From JABAQJ01 sp046327745 (lineage in GTDB: Bacteria > Gemmatimonadota > Gemmatimonadetes > Gemmatimonadales > Gemmatimonadaceae): a stretch of 64,000 nt of DNA. The position numbers were made by a program, and so were the translations under genes. The stretch is from the NCBI GenBank assembly GCA_046327745.1, contig JAXLXV010000007.1, positions 1 to 64,000 of the forward strand, given 5' to 3'. Below the pieces are notes generated by a model. It searched no databases and was not told the DNA's origin. It worked only from the letters and a program-made list of their open reading frames with translations. Shown here piece after piece: positions 17,670 to 26,227 of this stretch; within the stretch, counting starts at the first letter, position 1; the number at the start of each line of letters is the position of its first letter.

Positions 17670-18056
17670 CTACTGACAAACCAGAATGCCTTCGACCGTT
17701 GCCGGGGCCATCGGAGGTACGCCTCCCATGAACATCGCGCACTGGATGGGATACGCGAGCGGATGCGTAACGGACGCTGCCCATCCCCCTGCGTTCACCG
17801 TGCCGAATGTGATCGTCACACCGCTTGTCAGTGACACGTTCAGGGCAGAGACGCTCGACGCGTATGTACCTGTCTCGTAGAAGTACGCTTCCTCGGCCGT
17901 TGCAAGGTTGCGCAGATCGGACTTCAACGTGGCCGCGTAGGATTTCCCTTTGGTGCTCTTGAACTTAGGGATCGCGATAGCCGCGAGTATCCCGATGATG
18001 ACCACAACGATGAGTAGTTCAATCAGGGTGAAGCCACTTCGCTGGCGCTTTTTCAT
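17670..18056 (-). CDS. Type IV pilin-like major subunit (128 aa)
   Basis: The prepilin leader MKKRQRSG precedes the conserved FTLIELLIVVVIIGILAAIA segment: cleavage after G8, methylated F at +1, and E at +5 as in type IV pilins and type II secretion pseudopilins. The mature domain is about 120 residues and ends VEGILVCQ. Two cysteines near the end (IQCAMF and LVCQ) could form the pilin disulfide loop. The frame extends upstream, but ATG 18056 gives a standard leader. On the minus strand about 100 bases upstream there is a GG-N10-GC pattern that could be a sigma-54 promoter, which is weak evidence. Confidence 0.88.
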   Translation of the reverse strand: MKKRQRSGFTLIELLIVVVIIGILAAIAIPKFKSTKGKSYAATLKSDLRNLATAEEAYFYETGTYASSVSALNVSLTSGVTITFGTVNAGGWAASVTHPLAYPIQCAMFMGGVPPMAPATVEGILVCQ

Positions 18057-18287
18057 ATGCGAGCCCCGAACAGTGATCTCGTAAACCTTGGAACCGACCC
18101 ATGGAATCACGGTGGTTCCTCCGCTGGCTGGAGAAGCAATGCCGGGGCCTAGCTGGAATAACTACTGTAACTCTTTCAAATATAACGACTTAGGACATTC
18201 TTGCTCTCTTAGAAAATGTGATATCGGTCCTTCGATTCGCATGGGATGGCGCACTCTGCAAGGGATTGGATTCGGCGGGAAGGATGC

Positions 18288-21134
18288 TCAATGTGCCTTT
18301 GTGGATAGCCAATTCTCGCCAAAACCGATGTCGACTACGAGCGGGACATCCAGGTGCGCGGCATGCTCCATCTGGTCAGCCACCAACGCAGAAAGTGCCT
18401 CTGTTTCAGCTGGTGGGCACTCAAAAACGAGCTCGTCATGCACTTGGAGGAGCATTCGGCTTTCCATATGCGCCTTTCGCAACTGATCGTGAATTCTGAT
18501 CATGGCGACCTTGATGAGATCTGCGGCGGATCCTTGGATCGGAGCATTTGTCGCCACACGCTCACCAAACGATCGAATGTTGAAATTTCGGTCGCGGAGT
18601 TCGGGGATGTATCTGCGCCGGTTGAAGATGGTCTCTACATACCCACGTTCCTTCGCGGAGGCGACTTGACCATCGAGGTATTCGCGAACGCCGCGAAACC
18701 GTTCGAAGTACGTGCTGATGAATGTCTTCGCTTCCGGAATGGGGATTTTGAGCTGGCGAGCCAGAGCGTTCGCGCCCTGCCCATAGATCGTCGCAAAGTT
18801 GATCGTCTTCGCCCGTGCCCGCATCTCGGTTGACACCGATGTCGCGGGCACATCGAAGATGATCGCCGCGGTCTCACGATGAATATCACCCCCCCGTGAG
18901 AAGGCATCGACGAACGCTGGATCGTGTGACAGATGCGCGAGGAGACGGAGCTCGATTTGCGAATAGTCCGCTGCGAGGAGCTTCCAACCACGTTGTGCGA
19001 TGAAGCCCCGTCGAATGTCTCTCCCGAGTTCGCGACGGATGGGAATGTTCTGCAGATTGGGATCGCTTGAAGAGAGTCGCCCAGTTGCCGCAACCGTCTG
19101 GTTGAACGAGGTATGGAGTCGGCTATCTCGCGAATGGACGAGTCGCGGGAGGGCATCGACATATGTGGACTCGAGTTTGGCGAGCTCACGGTACTCCATC
19201 AACAGAACCGGGAGCGTGTGACCTTCCTCAGCGAGTTCCTGTAACACGCTGGCGTCGGTCGACGGGCCCGTGGATGTCCGTTTCTTAATCGGAAGTTGAA
19301 GGCGATCAAACAGTATGACTCGAAGCTGCTGATTCGAGTTAATGTTGAATCGCTCGCCGGCCACACTGTAGATCTCTTCCTCAACGCGCTGACGCTCGCG
19401 TTGAAACCGTTCTTTAAGTGACCGAAACCACGTTAGGTCAATGGCAATGCCAGCACGTTCCATGTCTGCCAGGACTTGGACCAAGGGCATTTCCACACCT
19501 TGAAGGAGTGGTTCTAGCCCCTGCTCTCGAAGCGGAACTTCCATGGCGCCCATAAGGCGAAGCACGATATCCGCTCGCTCACATGCATACGTGCTGACCG
19601 CATCCGGAGGTAGAAGATCCGGAGAAACCTCTGCACGTCCCTTGCCCGCGATGCTCTCCAGAGAGGACAAGGGATGCTCGAGAAACTCCATGGCCAGAAG
19701 CTCTAGATCGTGTGCACGCCGCCCTGGGTCCAACACGTAGCTGGCGAGCATGGTGTCGAACTGGATGTTCAGATGGTCGACGCCTGCATTCTCAAGCAAC
19801 AGCACGTGAAACTTCGCATCGTGAGCAGCGAGTTTTACTTTTGGATTTTGCAGTATGCCTCTCAACTCGGCCATGGCGTCACTTGCCAAGTCCGGTAGGT
19901 TCGGAACAGCGGTTGGTTCAGCCCGCGAGCTATCGGCCCCCACTGGTTCGTCAGGCACAACGCCCAGAAGGCTACCCTGCGCCGGTGACAGCGATCGGTG
20001 TCGAAGGGGCAGGTAGTATGCTTCGCCAGCTGCCACACCAATCGCGATACCTGATACGACGGAACGCAGCGGATCGCCCCACCGCGCGACATCGCTCTCC
20101 GGCACCGCCAGCACCAAGAGGCTAACGGCGGAACATTCGCCCATTCGCCGCACAACGTGTGCGACATCCGGCACGCGGCTTACCAAGCGGTAGTTTCGTG
20201 CAGTTTCCTGGAGAGGTGTCGTTGGAAGCGGCTCGAGTCCTTTAAGCAGCGACGTGAACTCGAGCTCGAGATACAGCTGGCGCAAACGCGCGAGATCGGG
20301 TCCTTTTGTCCTGGCGGTGTCCAAGTCCAGCGTCACCGGTACATCGTAGCGAATAGTTACTAATTCTTTGGAGAGACGCGCTTGGTCGCCATGAGCAAGG
20401 AGCGCTTCTCGCGGACGCTTTTTGGATATCGTCGCCGCCCGAGCGAGAATCTCTTCCAATCCACCGAATTCTCCGATCAGTTCTCTCGCGGTCTTCTCAC
20501 CAATGCCAGGGACTCCTGGGACGTTGTCGGACGTGTCTCCAACAAGAGCCAGATAGTCCGTCACTCGGCTCGGTGGCACGCCGAGTCGTTCATCTGCGTT
20601 CTCTGTGCTTACGAACTGCTCATCAACGCCAGCTGGTCCCCCACGTCCCGGGTTCAACAACCAAATACCGGGCTCGACGCACTGTTGAAAATCCTTGTCG
20701 CCGGACACGATCACTGTCTGAAGCCCGCGTTGTCTGGCTTGATACGCGAGAGAGCCAATCACATCGTCTGCCTCGAAGCCTGGGACGCTGACAACGTCGA
20801 TGTGGTAGGCATTGAGCAACTCCTCAATCCGCTGGAGTCCCCTGTCGAAATCCGCGCGCAGTTCATCACTCAGTTTTTCTCGCGTCGCTTTATAAGCCGG
20901 AAGGACCGCGTGTCTGAATGATTTCCCCGAGTCATGGACCCAGATGATGTAGGTAGGATTCCGGTTCGTGAGCAGTCGCGCGAGGAAGTTCACGACACCC
21001 CACGCCGCTGAAGTATTCTCGCCCTTGGCAGTGGTTAACGGACGAGACAAGAGAGCGAAGAACGCTCGATAAATCAGCGCATATCCATCCACGAGATAGA
21101 GGGTAGGTCCCGATGGAGGTGCCACAGATGACAT
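18288..21134 (-). CDS. polA: DNA polymerase I (948 aa)
   Basis: This is a repair and Okazaki-fragment polymerase. The N-terminal 5'-3' exonuclease domain (about 1-300) includes DGYALIYRAFFAL and GFEADDVIGSLA. The polymerase domain (about 530-948) has motif A DYSQIELRLLAHLS, motif B RAKTINFATIYGQG and motif C LLQVHDELVFE. The middle 3'-5' exonuclease domain appears inactive. The DxE of motif I is replaced in LLVLAVPESDV, and motif II NxxxYD reads HDAKFH. It is therefore predicted to lack proofreading, like the Taq and Bst enzymes. Length is normal. It is transcribed leftwards and separated from cspA by that gene's terminator. Confidence 0.96.
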   Translation of the reverse strand: MSSVAPPSGPTLYLVDGYALIYRAFFALLSRPLTTAKGENTSAAWGVVNFLARLLTNRNPTYIIWVHDSGKSFRHAVLPAYKATREKLSDELRADFDRGLQRIEELLNAYHIDVVSVPGFEADDVIGSLAYQARQRGLQTVIVSGDKDFQQCVEPGIWLLNPGRGGPAGVDEQFVSTENADERLGVPPSRVTDYLALVGDTSDNVPGVPGIGEKTARELIGEFGGLEEILARAATISKKRPREALLAHGDQARLSKELVTIRYDVPVTLDLDTARTKGPDLARLRQLYLELEFTSLLKGLEPLPTTPLQETARNYRLVSRVPDVAHVVRRMGECSAVSLLVLAVPESDVARWGDPLRSVVSGIAIGVAAGEAYYLPLRHRSLSPAQGSLLGVVPDEPVGADSSRAEPTAVPNLPDLASDAMAELRGILQNPKVKLAAHDAKFHVLLLENAGVDHLNIQFDTMLASYVLDPGRRAHDLELLAMEFLEHPLSSLESIAGKGRAEVSPDLLPPDAVSTYACERADIVLRLMGAMEVPLREQGLEPLLQGVEMPLVQVLADMERAGIAIDLTWFRSLKERFQRERQRVEEEIYSVAGERFNINSNQQLRVILFDRLQLPIKKRTSTGPSTDASVLQELAEEGHTLPVLLMEYRELAKLESTYVDALPRLVHSRDSRLHTSFNQTVAATGRLSSSDPNLQNIPIRRELGRDIRRGFIAQRGWKLLAADYSQIELRLLAHLSHDPAFVDAFSRGGDIHRETAAIIFDVPATSVSTEMRARAKTINFATIYGQGANALARQLKIPIPEAKTFISTYFERFRGVREYLDGQVASAKERGYVETIFNRRRYIPELRDRNFNIRSFGERVATNAPIQGSAADLIKVAMIRIHDQLRKAHMESRMLLQVHDELVFECPPAETEALSALVADQMEHAAHLDVPLVVDIGFGENWLSTKAH

Positions 21135-21230
21135 GTCGTTGAGTCCGCGTTATCAGGGAAGGGTCACCTTGCCAGAAATTGAGCGCGCCCTGGCGAGGTG
21201 TGCACCCTATGCAGATCCACAGAACTGTTC

Positions 21231-21268
21231 AAGAAACAAAAACTCCGCCTGCCGATGGGCAGACGGAG
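21231..21268 (-). terminator. Rho-independent terminator of the cold-shock gene
   Basis: Read on the minus strand, an 11-bp stem (CTCCGTCTGCC with GGCAGGCGGAG, one G-U pair) and a 4-base loop are followed by TTTTTGTTTCTTG. It lies 31 bases after the cspA stop codon, in the correct orientation. Confidence 0.85.
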
Positions 21269-21298
21269 CCAGCTCCAGATACCTCGAGGAAGGTTCGT

Positions 21299-21499
21299 TC
21301 AGACGCGGGTCACATTTGCTGCATGTAGCCCTTTCGCCCCACTCTGAATTTCGAATTCAACGTCCTGACCCTCTACGAGTGTCTTGAACCCTTCCATCTG
21401 AATCGCAGAGAAGTGCACGAAAACATCTTCTCCGCCGTCTTGTTCGATGAAGCCATATCCCTTGGCGTCATTGAACCACTTAACCTTCCCTCTGGCCAT
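21299..21499 (-). CDS. cspA: Cold-shock protein, CspA family (66 aa)
   Basis: This single-stranded nucleic-acid-binding OB-fold protein works as an RNA chaperone. The sequence begins MARGKVKWFNDAKGYGFIEQDGG (RNP1-type KGYGFI), then DVFVHFSAIQ (RNP2-type VFVHF). It is full length for the family. The ribosome-binding site AGGAGG lies 7-12 bases upstream. A near-consensus sigma-70 promoter is placed so that the leader would be about 70 bases, and a terminator follows, so the gene is its own transcription unit. Confidence 0.95.
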   Translation of the reverse strand: MARGKVKWFNDAKGYGFIEQDGGEDVFVHFSAIQMEGFKTLVEGQDVEFEIQSGAKGLHAANVTRV

Positions 21500-21575
21500 T
21501 CAAGCTGCCTCCTGCAGGGTGAGCCGATCCTGCACAAACATGGTGCCGGACAAACCGCTCTGGTCTGCGGGCCCC

Positions 21576-21604
21576 TATATAGAGCGGCCTGTCGGCAGTG
21601 TCAA
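21576..21604 (-). promoter_or_regulatory. Sigma-70 promoter of the cold-shock gene
   Basis: On the minus strand TTGACA (21604-21599) is followed by exactly 17 bases and then TATATA (21581-21576). The -35 is a perfect match, the spacer is optimal and the -10 is near-consensus. Transcription would start near 21569, giving a leader of about 70 bases. This is one of the clearest promoters in the window. Confidence 0.85.
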
Positions 21605-21733
21605 GAGAAGGCCTTGTACCGCAATGGGATACCAGAATCTCAGCGGGCGGACAAACGATCAGACCACACAAACTTGTTCACCGAACTTGAGCGACAACTT
21701 CGGTGCGCTGAAGCACCTCGCAAGTCGGTTCGG

Positions 21734-23140
21734 CTACCCCACGAGGACTCGTCGCGCGGCACTCTCGAACTCGGTTTCGCTTGACATCGTCATCTTCCAT
21801 CGCCCGAATCCGGTCTGGTCGATAAAGACGACCTGAAGCCGCTGCGAGCGATAATCCCACACCTGGGTACGTCCTCGCTGATTCAGGTCCGCCATGTTTG
21901 GCTCATAGATCTGGTCAGGTGTGCCTAACGCCACAAAGACTCGGCCACGGTCGGTCATCCAACCTGGCATACCTTCTTCTCGAAACCGAATGTTCGCCTG
22001 CGCAATCCTGCCGAAGTAGTCTCTGAGACCTTCGTGCTGCGGCGTCTGCGGCACAGGATCCGTGTCGTGGAGAAAGGCTGCCCAGAGACCTGCCCGCGCG
22101 TCGGGGGAAGCGTCTCGCATTGCCTGCAGTCGAGAAGGCACCACGTAGTACCGCAAGTACTCGAGCATTTCAGTGAAGGTCGCCACGGGTAGGTCCTCTC
22201 CAAACCCGACGAACACCGGCGAGCGCAGTGTATCTGCAGACCCGGGCCGTGAAACTCCAACGGTCATCACGCCTACGCCCAGTCTCGCCAACGGGATGTT
22301 GAAGGTCCCGGCGAAAAGGCCGCGTTGCCTGGGCAACGTTACATCCTCGCTGTATAGGACCCCGGTCGACCCTTCGCCTTTCACCGTCACGCGAATCGGA
22401 AAGTCTGCCCCACCCCCATACCCCTCCACATAAAACGGCAAAATGGAGTCCCTGCCGAAGGTCACCGTTGTACGCGGAGTTGCCACTACCGCCGGAAACG
22501 AATCGCGACTCTGTCGAACAACCGCTTCATAGAATGCTACGGGAGAGGAGATTGAACCTTCGCCAAACCGTGGAATTCCTACGGTAGCCTCGATCGCACT
22601 ACCGCGCGGTGCACTCTCATCACGCACCGTAAGTCGCATTTCGTAGGTTCCCGGTGCCAGCGATAAGACGTGGCGGAAGATCACGCTTTCATCACTTCGC
22701 GTCGTCTCTCGGAACGCGAGAACCCGAACGGATTCGCTGCTCTTGAAGTCGCGCACGAGCTGCGTCCCGCGACGTACCTCTAACGCCACGTTGTATGCGG
22801 CACGATAGCGGTCTCCTTCGCGGCCAAACGTCAGGACCCTGTTCGCGAGTGCGACCGTCAGAAGAACCGTCGTGGAGTCGCCAGAGGGCCCTGCGAAGAA
22901 CGTCAGATTGCCGACAAACGGAGTTTCACCACTTTCTGCTAGAAGCCCCATTCGTCGATAAAGGGCAACCGCATCTGGCGACGCATTGACGCGTCGGCTA
23001 GGTGTCACATTAGGATTGGCGGCCCCGACAGGAGCGCTCACTGGCTCGGGCCGACGCGGTGAAGATGCGCATCCGACCACGCCGGTGGTCAGCAGGACCA
23101 CCGCCCGAGCTTGCCGTCCAATTCGCTCAAATTTCGTCAT
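21734..23140 (-). CDS. GWxTD domain-containing lipoprotein (468 aa)
   Basis: A signal peptide with lipobox (TTGVVGCASSP) precedes a long beta-rich region. The C-terminal third contains the family hallmark GWMTDRGRVFVALGTPDQIYEPN. A tyrosine/tryptophan-rich tail (VWDYRSQRLQVVFIDQTGFGRWKM) is also typical. GWxTD proteins are common in Gemmatimonadota, Acidobacteriota and Bacteroidota-related lineages. They are exported, and their molecular role is unknown. The gene is divergent from the Ser/Thr kinase with an 80-base gap. Confidence 0.85.
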   Translation of the reverse strand: MTKFERIGRQARAVVLLTTGVVGCASSPRRPEPVSAPVGAANPNVTPSRRVNASPDAVALYRRMGLLAESGETPFVGNLTFFAGPSGDSTTVLLTVALANRVLTFGREGDRYRAAYNVALEVRRGTQLVRDFKSSESVRVLAFRETTRSDESVIFRHVLSLAPGTYEMRLTVRDESAPRGSAIEATVGIPRFGEGSISSPVAFYEAVVRQSRDSFPAVVATPRTTVTFGRDSILPFYVEGYGGGADFPIRVTVKGEGSTGVLYSEDVTLPRQRGLFAGTFNIPLARLGVGVMTVGVSRPGSADTLRSPVFVGFGEDLPVATFTEMLEYLRYYVVPSRLQAMRDASPDARAGLWAAFLHDTDPVPQTPQHEGLRDYFGRIAQANIRFREEGMPGWMTDRGRVFVALGTPDQIYEPNMADLNQRGRTQVWDYRSQRLQVVFIDQTGFGRWKMTMSSETEFESAARRVLVG

Positions 23141-23220
23141 GTTGTCGTCATTCCCTCCAATGCCTACTCCGTCAGTGTCCTTTCTTGCCGTGCCTGCACA
23201 GGATCATTAGGTTCGCGCCC

Positions 23221-24135
23221 GTGAGTAAGGAGAATCTTGTCGGCCGAGTGATCGCCGGCTACGAGCTTGAAGCGTTGGTCGGCGAAGGAGGAACCTCCGT
23301 CGTCTATCGTGCTCGCCATCCAGTGCATGGTATGGTGGCTTTTAAGGTACTCCGGGAAAAGTTGCGGCAGGACAAAACCGCTCTCGCTCGATTCAATCGG
23401 GAAGCGGACTTCGGAAAACGTGTCCAGCATCCCAACGTCATTCGTACAATAGAAACAGGTCAGGCAGACGGTCTCCACTACTTGGTCATCGAGTGGGTCC
23501 CCGGTGACCTGCTGGAGAACTACGCCAAGGCGAAAGCGCCACTTCCACGTACAGAAGTTGCCAAGATCGTCAGCCAGATTGGTGGTGCCGTCCAGGCGGC
23601 TCACCATGCTGGAATCATTCACCGAGATTTGAAGCCCGACAACACCATGTACGACCCCGAATCGGGCACAGTCAAACTGCTCGATTTTGGAATCGCAGCT
23701 GCTACGGACACCGCACCTGACGAACGTCTAACTCGCGCTGGCTACTTTGTAGGCACCCTGATGTACGTCGCTCCCGAGGCCCTGTCAGGCGCCCTAGTTA
23801 CACCCGCCGCTGACCAATACAGCCTCGCCACGATCGCCTACTTCCTGCTCACGGGTTCACTTCCCTACTTAGCCAAGTCGCCCCGTGAGATGTTCACCCA
23901 ACTCCTTTCGCAGCCACCTATCGCCCTGAACAAGGCACGGTCAGGGCTCGAGTTTGGCCCACGAATAGAGTCTGTGGTCATGCGCGCGCTTTCGAGGGAC
24001 CCCAACCACCGGTATCCCACGATCACGGACTTCTGTAGTGCCCTGACAGAGGCTCTTCTTGCCCCCTCGGACGCGGAATCTGCGCCGGCTCAAGAGGGTG
24101 TGCTCTCCCGCGTGCGGAGTCTGTTCAGGAAGTAG
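23221..24135 (+). CDS. Serine/threonine protein kinase, soluble (304 aa)
   Basis: This is a Hanks-type kinase with a complete catalytic domain: glycine loop GEGGTSVVYRA, VAFKVL lysine, catalytic loop IHRDLKPDN, DFG in LLDFGIAA, and an APE-like motif VAPEALSG. It ends about 20 residues after the kinase domain in RVRSLFRK. No transmembrane helix or sensor domain is present, so it is cytosolic. GTG 23221 is chosen because it starts close to the domain (SKENLVGRVIAGYELEALVGEGG). The frame is open 54 codons further upstream without kinase-like sequence. Its targets are unknown. Confidence 0.88.
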   Translation: MSKENLVGRVIAGYELEALVGEGGTSVVYRARHPVHGMVAFKVLREKLRQDKTALARFNREADFGKRVQHPNVIRTIETGQADGLHYLVIEWVPGDLLENYAKAKAPLPRTEVAKIVSQIGGAVQAAHHAGIIHRDLKPDNTMYDPESGTVKLLDFGIAAATDTAPDERLTRAGYFVGTLMYVAPEALSGALVTPAADQYSLATIAYFLLTGSLPYLAKSPREMFTQLLSQPPIALNKARSGLEFGPRIESVVMRALSRDPNHRYPTITDFCSALTEALLAPSDAESAPAQEGVLSRVRSLFRK

Positions 24136-24191
24136 ACGGTCTCCACGGGAGGTTTACACGCGACCCCCGGCTGCCCCTACCTTGTTGCACC

Positions 24192-24779
24192 ATGGAAAAA
24201 ACCGCCAAGCTAGCACAATTACTCAAACGAGAATCCGTTCGTTTGGGGGACTTCGTCCTTTCCTCAGGTCAACGTTCGTCCCATTACATCGATGCACGCC
24301 TTACCACGATGCACCCTGAGGGACTTCGACTCATCGGGCAACTGGGACATGAGGCAATAGAGCAGCACCACTGGGACGTGACAGCGATCGGCGGCCTGAC
24401 CTTAGGGGCCGATCCGGTCTCGTACGCAATCGCATACTTTAGCGCCGACAGGGCTCGACCTATCCGAGCCTTCACCGTACGGAAAGAGCCGAAGGCACAC
24501 GGAACTGGGCAACAGATTGAGGGACCGTTCCGAAGAGGCGACCGCTGCGTGATTACTGAGGATGTCATCACCACCGGCGCGTCAGCCATCAAGGCTATTG
24601 AGGTCGTCCGCTCGGCTGGCGGAATTGTTGCCGGCGTAATCGGCGTTGTCGATCGGGAAGAGGGTGGCACCGCGCGAATAAGAGCCTGCGATGTCCCAAT
24701 CGTGTGCCTTGTGTCGGTCTCTGCGCTCCTCGCAAGCTCGGAGCGACCGCCTACCCAACAAGCGGATCAAAGCGCTTGA
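24192..24779 (+). CDS. pyrE: Orotate phosphoribosyltransferase (195 aa)
   Basis: This enzyme converts orotate and PRPP to OMP in pyrimidine synthesis. The type-I PRT fold shows DFVLSSGQRSSHYIDAR near residue 20, FTVRKEPKAHGTG (the flexible catalytic loop), and the PRPP-binding motif CVITEDVITTGAS. ATG 24192 gives a standard N-terminus. Length is within the family range. The 3' end overlaps the convergent AraC-type regulator by 29 bases. Confidence 0.93.
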   Translation: MEKTAKLAQLLKRESVRLGDFVLSSGQRSSHYIDARLTTMHPEGLRLIGQLGHEAIEQHHWDVTAIGGLTLGADPVSYAIAYFSADRARPIRAFTVRKEPKAHGTGQQIEGPFRRGDRCVITEDVITTGASAIKAIEVVRSAGGIVAGVIGVVDREEGGTARIRACDVPIVCLVSVSALLASSERPPTQQADQSA

Positions 24780-25623
24780 GTGTCACCTTGTGCGGCAGGA
24801 TCAACTCTCGACGATAGTAGTCGAGCATGCCTTCTCCATCAAACGAGTCTCGGAATCTTGTTGGCGTCATATCCATGAGAATGCGCACGTGACGTCCGAA
24901 ACTTTGTGGCGATGAGTAGTCCAATTGATTGGATACGGTAGCCACAGAGAGCCCTGGATTCTCGAAAAGCTGCGCCGCAGAAATGAGTCGCGCCATGGCG
25001 AGGTACTTCTTAGGAGCCGGCAGCTGATATCGGAAGAACCGACTCATCAGCGTACTCGGGACAACACCCACGATTTTTGATAGTGCACGGACCGTTGTCA
25101 CTCGAGGAGCAAACTCAAATACTGCCTGAAAGAACTGGCGACAACCGGTAGTTGCTTCGGCCAGATCCACATCCACGACGCCTAACGCCAACCGCTGCAG
25201 GCTTAATACGCGATCACGCACCAGCAGATTTCGTAGCTCCTGCCAGCCCTTGGGGTCGCGGACATCCACGAGTGTTCGCACACCACACCGCCCCAGTAGA
25301 AGCACAGCGTGAGCGGTTGTTGGTAAGTACTGCGAGATTACCGCGACAGTCGGAATTCTCGGATATTCACGCACGATCCGCGCAATTCGTGTGAGGGCGT
25401 GTTGCTCGCATGCATTTGGTGATAGTAGTACAGCTCGAACACGCTGACTCTGTAGGTCCTTGGCAATCTGATCCACGCTCTCTCTGTGGCACGCTTCGTA
25501 CACGCCCATTCCTGCTGCATCAATTCGTAGCCGTTCGTCCGGCGTAAGGAAGGTGGCAACGGGAATTACGGGTCTGCTGTTTGGATCCGAAAAGGGTTTT
25601 CTGTGCTGGGAAAGCATGATCAT
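24751..25623 (-). CDS. AraC-type transcriptional regulator (290 aa)
   Basis: The C-terminal hundred residues carry a two-part AraC helix-turn-helix (SAAQLFENPGLSVATVSNQLDYSSPQSFGRHVRILMDMTPTRFRDSF). The N-terminal 130 residues alternate beta strand and helix (VRAVLLSPNACEQHALTRIARIV, then IPTVAVISQYL). That pattern looks like a receiver-type Rossmann fold without an obvious phospho-acceptor aspartate. No ligand can be inferred. An 8-bp inverted repeat sits directly upstream of the start and may be its own operator. Confidence 0.78.
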   Translation of the reverse strand: MIMLSQHRKPFSDPNSRPVIPVATFLTPDERLRIDAAGMGVYEACHRESVDQIAKDLQSQRVRAVLLSPNACEQHALTRIARIVREYPRIPTVAVISQYLPTTAHAVLLLGRCGVRTLVDVRDPKGWQELRNLLVRDRVLSLQRLALGVVDVDLAEATTGCRQFFQAVFEFAPRVTTVRALSKIVGVVPSTLMSRFFRYQLPAPKKYLAMARLISAAQLFENPGLSVATVSNQLDYSSPQSFGRHVRILMDMTPTRFRDSFDGEGMLDYYRRELILPHKVTLKRFDPLVG

Positions 25624-25630
25624 CGTCTCG

Positions 25631-25671
25631 TCGTGTGATAGGTAACGACCTTAGCACACGTCGTCACACGA
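25631..25671. promoter_or_regulatory. Inverted repeat upstream of the AraC-type gene
   Basis: The arms TCGTGTGA (25631-25638) and TCACACGA (25664-25671) are exact reverse complements separated by 25 bases. They lie 8-48 bases upstream of the regulator start and upstream of rnpB on the other side. The placement suits an operator for autoregulation, but no binding evidence exists. Confidence 0.4.
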
Positions 25672-25740
25672 GCGTCATTTGTCTCCCTTTTCGACCCATG
25701 CCAGTTCCCCCTGAGCACTGAGTAGTTACGTTTTTACTCA

Positions 25741-26140
25741 ATGGGTTGGCAGCAATGTGGTCGCGGTTACAGGTTGTTTTTCGGTCGAACCTGAAACCGA
25801 GGAAAGTCCGGACTCCGCCAGGCAAGTCGCCAGATAACGTCTGGGCGATGGCATCTAGATGCCATCGACGGAAAGTGCCACAGAAAATGTACCGCCTGAG
25901 TGCCTAGCACTTCAGGTAAGGGTGAAAAGGTGAGGTAAGAGCTCACCGCATTCATGGCAACATGAATGGCAGGGTAAACCCCGGCTGGAGCAAGGCCAAA
26001 TAGGCAGTGATAGTAGCCTGGTCTGAACTCACTGCGGGTAGGCTGCTTGAAGCACCAGGGTAACCTGTGCTCTAGAGGAATGACCACACGAGCGTAATTC
26101 TGAGCTCGACAGAATCCGGCTTATTAGTTGTCAGCCCATC
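25741..26140 (+). ncRNA. rnpB: RNase P RNA, bacterial type A
   Basis: This is the catalytic RNA that removes tRNA 5' leaders, working with RnpA (encoded at 29.2-29.5 kb). Diagnostic conserved segments are present in order: GAGGAAAGTCCGGACTCC near 25798, AGGGTGAAAAGGTGAGGTAAG near 25918, GCAAGGCCAAATAGG near 25990, GAATGACCAC near 26078 and ACAGAATCCGGCTTA near 26110. The ends are set by helix P1, where TGGGTTG at 25742-25748 pairs with CAGCCCA at 26132-26138. A strong terminator follows about 15 bases later. Confidence 0.95.
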
Positions 26141-26154
26141 ACTTCAACATGAAG

Positions 26155-26189
26155 AAAAGGCTCCGTCCACATTCAGGACGGAGCCTTTT
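26155..26189. terminator. Bidirectional terminator between rnpB and dnaN
   Basis: The hairpin AAAGGCTCCGTCC / GGACGGAGCCTTTT has a perfect stem and a 7-base loop. It is flanked by an A-run on the left and a T-run on the right, so it can end rnpB (rightwards) and dnaN (leftwards). Confidence 0.88.
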
Positions 26190-26227
26190 CGCATCGAGCC
26201 CATTGGAACGCTTCGTACGTGACTATC

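Noticed and set aside
18111..18287. Sigma-54 promoter for the pilin
   Set aside because: A GG-N10-GC pattern is present on the minus strand, but the flanking bases match the consensus poorly. It is mentioned in the pilin entry only.
20340..20365. ACTAAT/AATAGTT motif inside polA resembling the two dyads
   Set aside because: The half-sites do not have the 11-base spacing or exact complementarity, and it lies inside a coding region. Probably coincidence.
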